Shown piece after piece: positions 1 to 6,777 of a DNA stretch of 11,738 bases (the first letter of the stretch is position 1; the number at the start of each line of letters is the position of its first letter). The notes under the pieces are model-generated. The model was not told the DNA's origin and made no database searches. It was given only the letters and a program-made list of their open reading frames with translations. A program made the position numbers and the translations under genes. Source of the stretch: an uncultured Collinsella sp. (GTDB taxonomy: Bacteria; Actinomycetota; Coriobacteriia; Coriobacteriales; Coriobacteriaceae); the NCBI GenBank assembly GCA_900765185.1, contig CAAFQT010000183.1, positions 1 to 11,738 on the forward strand, given 5' to 3'.

Positions 1-62
1 CGATTGCAAGCGGTCGGCGGGGCCATTGTGGCTCTTGACAGCGGATTGGGTCATATGAGCGA

Positions 63-162
63 GCGAGCCGCATTTGCGCCAAGGTGACGTGAAATGAGAA
101 GGCGCTGACCTTCTGGTCGCGCCCTCGAAATTGAACGTCAGATTGGCGTGAATGCGGCTCGC
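63..162. repeat. Long imperfect palindrome, possible structured RNA or terminator of the nitroreductase gene
   Basis: The arms 63-82 and 143-162 pair over 20 positions (18 Watson-Crick, two G-U as RNA). Pairing resumes at 85-90/135-140 (tgacgt/acgtca), 93-95/130-132, and a tip helix 101-110/115-123 around the loop ttct. The arms are separated by symmetric 2x2 mismatches; one (91-92 against 133-134) is GA opposite GA, a tandem G.A arrangement. On the minus strand the tip helix is followed by a weak T-rich stretch, so it may help end the nitroreductase transcript. Whether it is a dispersed repeat cannot be seen from one window. Confidence 0.5.
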
Positions 163-176
163 GCAGCGTCAACGGG

Positions 177-200
177 TTCGCCGTTCGTTAGAACGGCGGA
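177..200 (-). terminator. Small hairpin just past the nitroreductase stop
   Basis: The perfect arms cgccgttc (179-186) and gaacggcg (191-198) enclose the loop gtta and can extend by a wobble and an A-T pair. It begins 6 bases beyond the nitroreductase stop. No clear T-tract follows on the minus strand, so an intrinsic terminator role is uncertain; it may instead protect the mRNA 3' end. Confidence 0.35.
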
Positions 201-205
201 ACTAA

Positions 206-727
206 TCACCTGACGTAAACGACGTTGTCGCGGCGCGGCTTTGCCTCGGGAAGCACGTCCTCGGCGTAGCCCAGAATGCAGTTGCCCACACCGCGCAAGC
301 TTCCGTCGGCGGGCAGACCCCACTTGGCCAGCAGTTCCAGTCCCTCGGGTGAGTCAAAGACCTCGTGCGCGCGGTGGATCCAACACGAATCGACGCCCAG
401 CGCATAGGCTGCGTTAAGCAGGTTGCCCATGGCGAGCGAGCCGTCTTCCAGGTGCGTGGGCACGCTGCGGTCGACGAGCACTACCACAACAGTCTTGGCC
501 CCGTAGAAGGGATCGCCATCGCTGCCCATAACTTGGGCGTTGAGCTGCGAGAGACGCTCGACGGTCGCGGGGTCGGTGACGGCGACAAACGTCACCGGCT
601 GGCGGCCCATGCCGCTCGGTGCATATTGGCCGGCTTCGATAATACGTGCAAGTTTTTCGGCCTCGACGGGACGATCGCTGTAGTTGCGGCAGCTGCGGCG
701 GTGAATGAGTGCTTCGATAGTCTCCAT
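206..727 (-). CDS. Nitroreductase family protein (FMN-dependent oxidoreductase)
   Basis: The protein has 173 residues. The N-terminus METIEALIHRRSCRNY and the following AGQYAPSGMGRQP segment are the typical nitroreductase-fold start: the basic RRS..N patch binds the FMN phosphate and APSG lies near the flavin. The later segment with GNLLNAAYALGVDSCWIH fits the second half of the domain, and the length is usual for compact members. Such enzymes are cytosolic, use NAD(P)H and reduce nitroaromatics, quinones or unknown physiological acceptors; the substrate cannot be inferred here. The ATG at 727 is chosen because an AAGGAGA ribosome-binding site lies 4 bases upstream (732-738 on the plus strand). 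A longer in-frame extension to 823 lacks such a site and does not resemble the family. The gene is monocistronic and diverges from the 96-residue gene at 1022. Confidence 0.85.
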   Translation of the reverse strand: METIEALIHRRSCRNYSDRPVEAEKLARIIEAGQYAPSGMGRQPVTFVAVTDPATVERLSQLNAQVMGSDGDPFYGAKTVVVVLVDRSVPTHLEDGSLAMGNLLNAAYALGVDSCWIHRAHEVFDSPEGLELLAKWGLPADGSLRGVGNCILGYAEDVLPEAKPRRDNVVYVR

Positions 728-1021
728 GGTGTCTCCTTGCGGTGGCGTTGCAGATGCCCCGTTCATACCCGCCGGGCTTAAACGATAGACGGTCAATTGC
801 CCGGCCAAAAGGATAGATTCCAATTGGGAAAGTAGGTTTGCATAAAAGTACCTTCAGAATGTGACAAACAAATGGGATGGTTAAACGTTTTATCCCGTCT
901 ACCCTGCGGTTTTTTACCACTTGCCTAAATGACGAACGCATAACCTCTGATAAAGGTTTTACTAAAGGAGTACCAACGTTTATCAATGCGCCGTGGTGGC
1001 GCCGGGCCAGGAGGTAACATC
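728..1021. other. Intergenic region between the divergent nitroreductase and 96-aa genes
   Basis: These 294 bases are A+T-rich compared with their neighbours and should hold two divergent promoters, but I cannot assign -35/-10 pairs with confidence. A small inverted repeat gggat/atccc (874-878/892-896) surrounds the palindrome aaacgttt (883-890). No gene is evident. Confidence 0.5.
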
Positions 1022-1312
1022 ATGTTCCAGGCTGGAGATGTCGTCGAGACCGATTTCGAAGGATTTCTGAAGCTGCTGCGTTCCAAGACGCGCGCTTTCG
1101 TGTCGATCAACGATCACGAGTACTACATCACGCACACCGATGGCTATTGGCGTGTTCAGGATTGCGAGGCCCTCAACGACAAGGGCCACTTTACTGACTG
1201 CTCTGAGTTGGTCAACACGGTCTGCGAGGTCGTCGAGCTGCCGTGGATTGCCGGCAAGAGCCTGCATGACAGCTTCTCGGGCGCTACGGTCTATGAGGCC
1301 GTCGCCGCTTAA
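1022..1312 (+). CDS. Conserved-looking small protein of unknown function (96 aa)
   Basis: I do not recognise this protein. It is soluble-looking, slightly acidic, has no signal peptide or membrane segment, and has three cysteines (in DCEAL, DCSEL and TVCEV). The middle part, with FVSINDHEYYITHTDGYWRVQDC, is rich in aromatic residues and alternates as in beta strands, so a small beta-rich domain followed by a helix is plausible. The ATG at 1022 is chosen because AGGAGGT (1009-1015) lies 6 bases upstream, a near-ideal site; an earlier ATG at 986 would place that site inside the gene. A strong terminator follows within 30 bases, so it is a single-gene transcript. The strong start site, independent terminator and coding-like base use support a real gene. 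Confidence 0.7.
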   Translation: MFQAGDVVETDFEGFLKLLRSKTRAFVSINDHEYYITHTDGYWRVQDCEALNDKGHFTDCSELVNTVCEVVELPWIAGKSLHDSFSGATVYEAVAA

Positions 1313-1339
1313 CAGGCAATAAAACCCGATTTTCACGTG

Positions 1340-1374
1340 ACCGCTGGCGCCGCCCCCGCGCTGGCGGTCTTTTT
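1340..1374 (+). terminator. Rho-independent terminator of the 96-aa gene
   Basis: An 11-bp stem (1340-1350 accgctggcgc with 1358-1368 gcgctggcggt, two G-U pairs) with a C-rich 7-base loop is followed by ctttttc. This is a classic intrinsic terminator 27 bases after the stop codon. Confidence 0.85.
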
Positions 1375-1417
1375 CTGCCGATAGGCCATAAAAGTGCACG
1401 CATTTGCGGAGAGCCTG

Positions 1418-1446
1418 TTGACGATAGTCAAAACTCGGACTAATCT
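1418..1446 (+). promoter_or_regulatory. Promoter of the marR-ABC exporter operon
   Basis: TTGACG (1418-1423), a 17-base spacer and TAATCT (1441-1446) form a good housekeeping-type promoter. Transcription should start near 1453, leaving a leader of about 40 bases before the marR-like start at 1494. Confidence 0.6.
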
Positions 1447-1479
1447 AGAGACACATAATTGGTCAAAAATCGGACAATT
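1427..1479 (+). promoter_or_regulatory. Direct-repeat candidate operator over the operon promoter
   Basis: Two copies of gtcaaaaNtcggac lie at 1427-1440 and 1462-1475, 35 bases apart start to start. The first fills the spacer up to the -10 box, and the second lies in the transcribed leader. Around the first, ttgac/gtcaa (1418-1422/1427-1431) forms an inverted repeat. Around the second, aattg/caatt (1457-1461/1475-1479) does the same. This suits autorepression by the MarR-like protein encoded next. Confidence 0.45.
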
Positions 1480-1493
1480 GAATGGTGGGATAG

Positions 1494-1994
1494 ATGAATA
1501 GTGCGGTTACACTGGTCGACTTCGACCGGTTGCTCAATGGACTCGACCATATCTATTCGGAGTTCTCGCGCGCCTGCGGCCTTTCGGACTGCGCTTACTG
1601 GATGCTCGTCGATACCAGCACGGCGGGCGGCAGTATTGCCGTAAGCCGTCTGACAAGCGAATGGTTCTACAGCAAGCAGACCATCAACTCTGCAATTAAA
1701 ACCTTGACGGCGCGGGGGTTCGCAACGTTGGAGTTTGCCGAAGGCAGCCGTAAGAACAAGGTTGTGAGCCTGACCGAAGAGGGCAGGCGATTTGCCGAGC
1801 GTTATGCGCTGCCGGCACTCAAGGCCGAGCAGCGAGCCTTTGGCGCGCTTGAGCCGTGTGAGCAACGCGAGATTATGCGCTTGATCGGCAAATTCTCTCA
1901 GGTGCTCGGCGAGGAGTGCAATGCCTTTAAGCAGCATATCGCTGCCGAGAGCCAAGCCGAGAATCAAGGTGAGGGGGAGTCGTGCGACTGTTAA
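1494..1994 (+). CDS. MarR-family winged-helix transcriptional regulator
   Basis: The protein has 166 residues, usual for MarR proteins. A winged helix-turn-helix is visible: helices at about 47-73 including the recognition-like stretch SKQTINSAIKTLTARGF, then a wing at about 79-92 with the basic tip EGSRKNK and the strand VVSLTEEG typical of the family. N- and C-terminal helices would form the dimer interface. MarR proteins are usually dimeric repressors released by small ligands. This gene is the first of an operon with a two-subunit ABC exporter and overlaps it by 13 bases, so it probably controls that exporter. The start ATG has only a modest GGTGGGA site (1484-1490), which could limit regulator synthesis. 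The ligand is unknown. Confidence 0.85.
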   Translation: MNSAVTLVDFDRLLNGLDHIYSEFSRACGLSDCAYWMLVDTSTAGGSIAVSRLTSEWFYSKQTINSAIKTLTARGFATLEFAEGSRKNKVVSLTEEGRRFAERYALPALKAEQRAFGALEPCEQREIMRLIGKFSQVLGEECNAFKQHIAAESQAENQGEGESCDC

Positions 1995-3718
1995 TGAGGT
2001 TTATGAAGCCCTATCGAGGGCTTGTCGCAGTGACGCTGCTGGTGCTGCTGGTGGATAACGTCGGTACGCTGTTGGTTCCCACGATGCTGGCGAACATGGT
2101 CAACACCGGTATTACCACGGGCGATGTCGACTACATTTTACGCAACGGCCTATACATGTTTATCGCGACCAGCATGGCTAGCGGCGGCACGGTGCTGGGC
2201 TGCTATCTTTCGGCGCGCCTGGCCGCCAACGTGGCTTGCGATATCCGCAATGCCGTGTACGACAAATCGCTCGAGCTCGCGGCCAGCGATTTTGAGCGCT
2301 TTGGCACCGGATCGATGATCACCCGCTCGCTCAACGACATCAACGTGATTCAGCAGGCGATTCTGCAGACGATTCAGCTGGTGCTGCCCGTGCCGTTTTT
2401 GGCTGTGGCGGGCATCATCTTTGCCTGGTTTATCGATCCTGCCATGGGCACGCTTCTGGGCGTAGTCGTTGCGATTGTGCTGGTGGCGGCGGTCTTTACG
2501 GTTGCCAACGCGGCTCCGATCTTTATGCGCTTGCAGAGCTTTATCGACCGCATGAACGTGGTGCTGCGCGAAAACATCGTGGGCGTGCGCGTCATCCGTG
2601 CGTTTAACAAGGAGCGCCACGAGGAACGGCGTCTGGACGAGGTGTTTAGCGAATACGCCGCCAACGCCATCAAAGTCAACCACCTGTTTGTGGGCCTCGA
2701 CAGCTCAAGCTTCTTTTTGATGAACATCGCCGAGGTGGCGGTGCTGTGGGTGGGCGGCAACCGCGTAGGCGCCCACGCCATGCAGATTGCGAGTATCTCG
2801 GCGGTGCTGGAGTATGCAATTCTGATCCTGTTCTTTGTGATGATGGCCCAGATGGTGGTGCTGACGCTTCCGCGTGCTGCCGCGTGCCTGAACCGTGCGC
2901 AGCAGGTGCTGGAGATTGAGCCGAGCATCGTCGATGGCGGGCGTACGCTTGATGCGGCCGCGTCCGACTCAAAGGACGGGGCCGATGTGGTCGCCGTGTT
3001 CGATCATATGTCGTTTCGCTTTGACGACGCCGACGAGGACACCCTGTGCGACCTGAGCTTTGCCTGCCGTCGCGGTCAGACGACTGCGATCGTTGGCTCG
3101 ACAGGCTCGGGCAAATCGACGGTGGCAAAGCTTCTGCTGCGCTTCCACGATGCCACCAAGGGCTCCATTCGCCTGAATGGTGTGGACCTGCGCGAGCTTA
3201 CGCAAGACGAAATCCGCGGGCGCATTGCCTATGTGCCGCAGAAGGCGTGGCTGTTCTCGGGCACGGTGGCGAGCAACCTTCGCTTTGGTAACGAAGGCGC
3301 GACCGAGGGCGACATGCTTCACGCGCTTGAGGTTGCCCAGAGCACCTTTGTACTCGACCAACCGCAGGGGCTCGATACCCCGGTGGCGCAGGGCGGTACG
3401 AACTTTTCGGGCGGCCAGCGCCAGCGTTTGGCAATCGCCCGTGCGCTCATGAAGCATGCCGATCTATATATCTTCGATGACAGTTTTTCGGCCCTGGACT
3501 TTAAGACCGATGCGGCCCTGCGCCATGCATTGCAAGACGAGACGCGCGATGCCGCGGTGCTCATCATCGCGCAGCGCATCTCGACGATTCTGCACGCCGA
3601 CCAGATTGTCGTGCTCAAGGATGGCGAGGTTGTGGGCTTGGGCACGCATGGCGAGCTTATGGAAACCTGCGAGGTGTACCGCGCCATCGCGGAATCGCAG
3701 ATGAAGGGAGGTGAGTAG
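1982..3718 (+). CDS. Heterodimeric ABC exporter, subunit with degenerate ATPase residues (LmrC/BmrC/TM287-like)
   Basis: The 578 residues form a half-transporter: six membrane helices in about 1-310, then a nucleotide-binding domain. Walker A is GSTGSGKST (372-380, Lys378), the Q-loop Gln is 420, and the signature FSGGQ (475-479) is near canonical. The Walker B aspartate is 499, but the catalytic glutamate position is Asp500 (IFDDSFSALD), and the switch histidine is Gln531 (IIAQRIST). These two substitutions are known from the TM287/BmrC side of heterodimeric exporters, where the site is non-hydrolytic. It pairs with the next gene's product, one base downstream. Substrates of the family are drugs, lipids or peptides; none is indicated here. 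Start: GTG at 1982 after GAGGGGGAG (1971-1979). An in-frame ATG at 1994, overlapping the marR stop as TAATG, is an alternative. Confidence 0.88.
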   Translation: MRLLMRFMKPYRGLVAVTLLVLLVDNVGTLLVPTMLANMVNTGITTGDVDYILRNGLYMFIATSMASGGTVLGCYLSARLAANVACDIRNAVYDKSLELAASDFERFGTGSMITRSLNDINVIQQAILQTIQLVLPVPFLAVAGIIFAWFIDPAMGTLLGVVVAIVLVAAVFTVANAAPIFMRLQSFIDRMNVVLRENIVGVRVIRAFNKERHEERRLDEVFSEYAANAIKVNHLFVGLDSSSFFLMNIAEVAVLWVGGNRVGAHAMQIASISAVLEYAILILFFVMMAQMVVLTLPRAAACLNRAQQVLEIEPSIVDGGRTLDAAASDSKDGADVVAVFDHMSFRFDDADEDTLCDLSFACRRGQTTAIVGSTGSGKSTVAKLLLRFHDATKGSIRLNGVDLRELTQDEIRGRIAYVPQKAWLFSGTVASNLRFGNEGATEGDMLHALEVAQSTFVLDQPQGLDTPVAQGGTNFSGGQRQRLAIARALMKHADLYIFDDSFSALDFKTDAALRHALQDETRDAAVLIIAQRISTILHADQIVVLKDGEVVGLGTHGELMETCEVYRAIAESQMKGGE

Positions 3719-3719
3719 C

Positions 3720-5735
3720 ATGACCGAGGAGCTCAAGAAGCAGGGCGGCCTTGTCGATGCCGCCGCTGCGGACGCTGCCGAGGAAGCGGTCGAGCGGGCT
3801 GCCATGTCGACCGAGCTGGATGACGCCGCCAAGGCTGCAGCCGAGCGCGAGGCTCGCCGCCAAGCGCTCTACGAGGAAAACGAGCGCGCCGAGGACGAGC
3901 GCGCCCGCGCCGAGGCAGAGCGTATGCGCGACGTGGACGACGAAGACGAGGACGAGACGCCTCGGGATACCTGGGCGACGGTGCGCCGCCTGTGGAGTGA
4001 GGCTGCCGGCGACCACTGGCGCTTCTATATCGTGTTCGCGAGCATTGTGTTCTATGTCATCTTTAACACTGCCGCGCCGGCATATAGCGCCCGCGTGATC
4101 GATGAGCTGTGGGGCCACATTCAGGTAGCGTTTGTCAACAACGCCACCTTCAGCATCACCTGGGAGAACTGCGGCAGGACTATCTTCATCTACTTTTTGA
4201 TTTGGACGGCCGCCGCTTCGTTCTACGCGCTCCAGAGCTTTTTGATGTCGAGCGTGGCCGAACGCCTCAATCTGCGCCTACGCAACCGCATCGCACAAAA
4301 GCTCAACCGTCTGCCGCTTGCCTACTTTGATGCACATCGCCCCGGCGAAGTGGTCAGCCGCGCGACCAACGACTTGGACAAGATGTCCGAGAGTATGCAG
4401 CGCGGATTGCTGCAGCTGCTGGTATCGATCGGTACCGTGACGGGTGCCATCATCATGATGTTCGTGTTTAGCGTGCCGCTCACGCTAGTCTTTTTGTTCT
4501 TTATGGCGTTGTCGCTGCTGGTGACCAAAGTGGTCTCGCGTCGCACGCATGATGTGACGGGCGAGCGTCAGGAGTGGGTGTCCAAGATTACGAGTGCGGT
4601 CGAGGAGGGCTACTCGGGCCGTCTGGTGATCCGCGCGTTTAACCGCGAGCGCCAGAGCTCCGCTGAGGTGCACGAGGCCTCGGGCGAGCTGGCGCGCGTG
4701 AGTACCAAGGCCGACTTCATGATCAATGCCGTCGGCCCCGCGGTGCGCTTTATCGGCCGTTTGGCGCAGATCGTGATCGCGCTTGTGGGCTGCAGCATGC
4801 TGGTTGCCGGTCACATGACCGTCGGCGTGTTCCAGGCGTTCTTCCAGTTTATCTACGAGGCGTCCGAGCCCATGACGCAGTTGTCGTTTACCTTCAACTC
4901 GCTGCAGAGCGCGCTGGCGAGTGCAGAGCGCGTGTTCGACCTGCTCGATGAGCCCGAGATGGAGGCCGATCCGCTGCCGGACAAGGCCGCCGAGCTGCCG
5001 GGTCGCGTGGAGGGCCGCGTCTCCTTTGAGCATGTGCGCTTTGGTTATTCGCCCGACAAGCCGCTTATGCGCGACGTGTCGTTTACCGCCGAGCCGGGCC
5101 AGAAGATTGCCGTGGTGGGAACCACGGGCGCAGGCAAGACGACGCTCATCAACCTGCTCATGCGCTTCTACGAGATTGACGGCGGGCGTATTACGCTCGA
5201 CGGCGTGGATACGAGCCGCATGGATCGCGGCGAGCTACGGCAGCAGTTTGGCATGGTGCTGCAGGACGCCTGGCTGTTCGATGGCACGATTGCCGAAAAC
5301 ATCGCCTACGGCTGCCCCGAGGCAACGCGCGACGAAATTGTGGCCGCGGCTCGTGCCGCGCAGGTCGACTTCTTTGTGCGCACCATGCCGCAGGGCTACG
5401 ACACGCGCGTGGCCAACGATGCCGAAAGCATCAGCCAGGGCCAGCGTCAGCTGCTGACCATCGCGCGCGTGCTGCTCAACAACCCGGCGATTCTCATCCT
5501 GGACGAGGCGACCTCAAGCGTGGACACGCGTACCGAGCTTGCCATCGGCCGTGCCATGGATGCGCTTATGCGCGGGCGCACGAGCTTTGTGATCGCACAC
5601 CGCCTGTCGACGATTGTGGATGCCGACCTGATCTTGGTCATGGATCACGGCAACATTATCGAGCAGGGCACGCATAAGGAGCTGCTGGCTGCCGAGGGTG
5701 CCTACGCCGACCTCTACTTGAGCCAGTTCGCCTAA
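3720..5735 (+). CDS. Heterodimeric ABC exporter, catalytic subunit (LmrD/BmrD/TM288-like)
   Basis: The 671 residues form a half-transporter with an unusual first 80 residues, rich in Ala, Glu, Asp and Arg and likely helical or coiled-coil. The membrane domain covers about 100-400 and the nucleotide-binding domain is C-terminal: Walker A GTTGAGKTT (467-475, Lys473), Q-loop Gln515, Walker B ending Asp595-Glu596 (ILDEATSSVD) and switch His627 (VIAHRLST), all canonical. The signature is altered to ISQGQ (571-575). Together with the neighbour's Asp/Gln changes, this gives one hydrolytic and one degenerate ATP site, the pattern of heterodimeric exporters. The ATG at 3720 is preferred because GGAGGTGA (3707-3714) ends 5 bases before it; the GTG at 3711 lies inside that site. 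One base separates it from the preceding stop, implying coupled translation. Confidence 0.88.
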   Translation: MTEELKKQGGLVDAAAADAAEEAVERAAMSTELDDAAKAAAEREARRQALYEENERAEDERARAEAERMRDVDDEDEDETPRDTWATVRRLWSEAAGDHWRFYIVFASIVFYVIFNTAAPAYSARVIDELWGHIQVAFVNNATFSITWENCGRTIFIYFLIWTAAASFYALQSFLMSSVAERLNLRLRNRIAQKLNRLPLAYFDAHRPGEVVSRATNDLDKMSESMQRGLLQLLVSIGTVTGAIIMMFVFSVPLTLVFLFFMALSLLVTKVVSRRTHDVTGERQEWVSKITSAVEEGYSGRLVIRAFNRERQSSAEVHEASGELARVSTKADFMINAVGPAVRFIGRLAQIVIALVGCSMLVAGHMTVGVFQAFFQFIYEASEPMTQLSFTFNSLQSALASAERVFDLLDEPEMEADPLPDKAAELPGRVEGRVSFEHVRFGYSPDKPLMRDVSFTAEPGQKIAVVGTTGAGKTTLINLLMRFYEIDGGRITLDGVDTSRMDRGELRQQFGMVLQDAWLFDGTIAENIAYGCPEATRDEIVAAARAAQVDFFVRTMPQGYDTRVANDAESISQGQRQLLTIARVLLNNPAILILDEATSSVDTRTELAIGRAMDALMRGRTSFVIAHRLSTIVDADLILVMDHGNIIEQGTHKELLAAEGAYADLYLSQFA

Positions 5736-5766
5736 TGTGACAAAGGGACAGTTCCGCATGTCACAT
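5735..5766. repeat. Short inverted repeat, possible degenerate REP-like palindrome
   Basis: The arms atgtgac (5735-5741) and gtcacat (5760-5766) enclose 18 bases containing aaagggacagttcc. The form resembles TGTGAC-AAAGGGAC...GTCACA intergenic palindromes that I recall from REP-type repeat families in several phyla. That link is from memory and uncertain. It sits between the exporter stop and the terminator. Confidence 0.3.
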
Positions 5767-5774
5767 CAAAAAGA

Positions 5775-5809
5775 AAGGCGCGCCGGGGATGAATTCCCTG
5801 GCGCGCCTT
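5775..5809. terminator. Bidirectional terminator shared by the exporter operon and cysE
   Basis: A 15-bp stem has perfect outer arms aaggcgcgcc/ggcgcgcctt (5775-5784/5800-5809), continuing as gggga/tccct with one wobble. On the minus strand it is followed by tttcttttt, a good T-tract for cysE. On the plus strand the tail cttcttg is weaker. The genes converge here. Confidence 0.85.
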
Positions 5810-5849
5810 CTTGCGTTGATGCCGATGTCGTTTTGTACCGCTTGCGTTC

Positions 5850-6554
5850 CTAGCGTTCGTCCACGAGCTTTGCGACGAGGGCTTTGAGCTCGGCCACCTC
5901 TCGCTCGAGTTCTTTGACGCGGCGGGCGTTCTCGGTGATGCCTTGGCGGTTGAGGGCACTCTGCTCGGCGGCGTCATCGGGCATGTACTCGCGATGCTGC
6001 TTGGCGTCGAAACTCTCCTCGAACACGCGGCAGCCGTTGCGCTTGATGATGCGTCCCGGCACGCCCACGACGGTGCAGTTGTCGGGCACGTCCTTGACGA
6101 CAACCGAGTTGCCGCCGATTTTGACGTTGTTGCCGATGCGGATGTTGCCGAGCACCTTGGCGCCCGTGCCCACGGTGACGTTGTTGCCTAGGGTGGGGTG
6201 GCGCTTGCCGGTCTCGTTGCCGGTACCGCCGAGCGTGACGCCCTGGTAGAGCACGCAGTTGTCACCCACAATGGTGGTCTCGCCGATGACGACGCCCATG
6301 GCGTGGTCGATAAAGAAATGTTTGCCGATCTGTGCGGCGGGATGAATCTCGACGCCGGTGATGTGACGGGTGATTTGCGAGAGCACGCGGGCGAGCGAGC
6401 GATGACCGTGCTCCCAGAGCCAGTGCTCGGGCACGTGGTTCCACTTGGCGTGCAGGCCAGGATAGGAAAGGAAGATGACCAGACCGTTTTGCGCGGCGGG
6501 GTCCTGCGCTTGGACGGTCTTGATGTCCTCGCGAATGGTATTGATAAAGCTCAC
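5850..6554 (-). CDS. cysE: Serine O-acetyltransferase (CysE/EpsC type)
   Basis: This cytosolic enzyme makes O-acetylserine from serine and acetyl-CoA, the first step of cysteine synthesis. The 234 residues comprise an N-terminal helical part, a left-handed beta-helix of hexapeptide repeats (about 65-170), and the hallmark GVTLGGTG followed by KRHPT. In GVEIHPAA and FIDHAMG, His84 corresponds to the catalytic His158 of E. coli CysE. The partner Asp143 position is Glu69, as I recall for some Gram-positive homologues. The C-terminus is a Val/Leu heptad coiled coil (VKELEREVAELKALVAKLV) ending in DER. It lacks the terminal Ile that docks into cysteine synthase in E. coli. Start: GTG at 6554, with GGAGG 7 bases upstream (6562-6566); a longer in-frame ORF to 6629 crosses the promoter. 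No cysK is adjacent. Confidence 0.92.
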   Translation of the reverse strand: MSFINTIREDIKTVQAQDPAAQNGLVIFLSYPGLHAKWNHVPEHWLWEHGHRSLARVLSQITRHITGVEIHPAAQIGKHFFIDHAMGVVIGETTIVGDNCVLYQGVTLGGTGNETGKRHPTLGNNVTVGTGAKVLGNIRIGNNVKIGGNSVVVKDVPDNCTVVGVPGRIIKRNGCRVFEESFDAKQHREYMPDDAAEQSALNRQGITENARRVKELEREVAELKALVAKLVDER

Positions 6555-6595
6555 CGGCCGCCCTCCCTTAGCGCCATGGCAATGCGATTCAATAA

Positions 6596-6624
6596 AGTAT
6601 AGCGATTCGCTAGGGATTAGGAAG
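6596..6624 (-). promoter_or_regulatory. cysE promoter -10 region with overlapping palindrome
   Basis: On the minus strand, TATACT (6601-6596) is a strong -10 box about 42 bases above the GTG start. The best -35 (TTCCTA, 16-base spacer) is poor. The perfect palindrome tagcga-t-tcgcta (6600-6612) abuts and overlaps the -10 box, as expected of an operator for a dimeric regulator. The heptamer gcgattc occurs at 6584-6590 and again inside the palindrome at 6602-6608. Confidence 0.4.
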
Positions 6625-6777
6625 GACAATCTTGGCGGCTTTGCACGACAGGTGTCAGTTATGCAAACTTGCTGGTAATGGAGTCATGCTTTTGTGGGGT
6701 TGCGCACGAGGGGGCACCGCAACCGTATACTGGTCAACTTGGACGTATCCGCGCCCACAACTGAGAGGTTTTACTTC

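Noticed and set aside
1..87. Open frame from the window edge ending TGA at 85-87, reading ...GAIVALDSGLGHMSERAAFAPR
   Set aside because: It could be the C-terminus of a convergent gene, but it is only 28 codons, matches nothing I recognise, and its end overlaps the palindrome at 63-162. The evidence is too thin to call a gene.
3711..3719. GTG at 3711 as the start of the second exporter subunit
   Set aside because: It lies within the GGAGGTGA ribosome site that is ideally spaced for the ATG at 3720.
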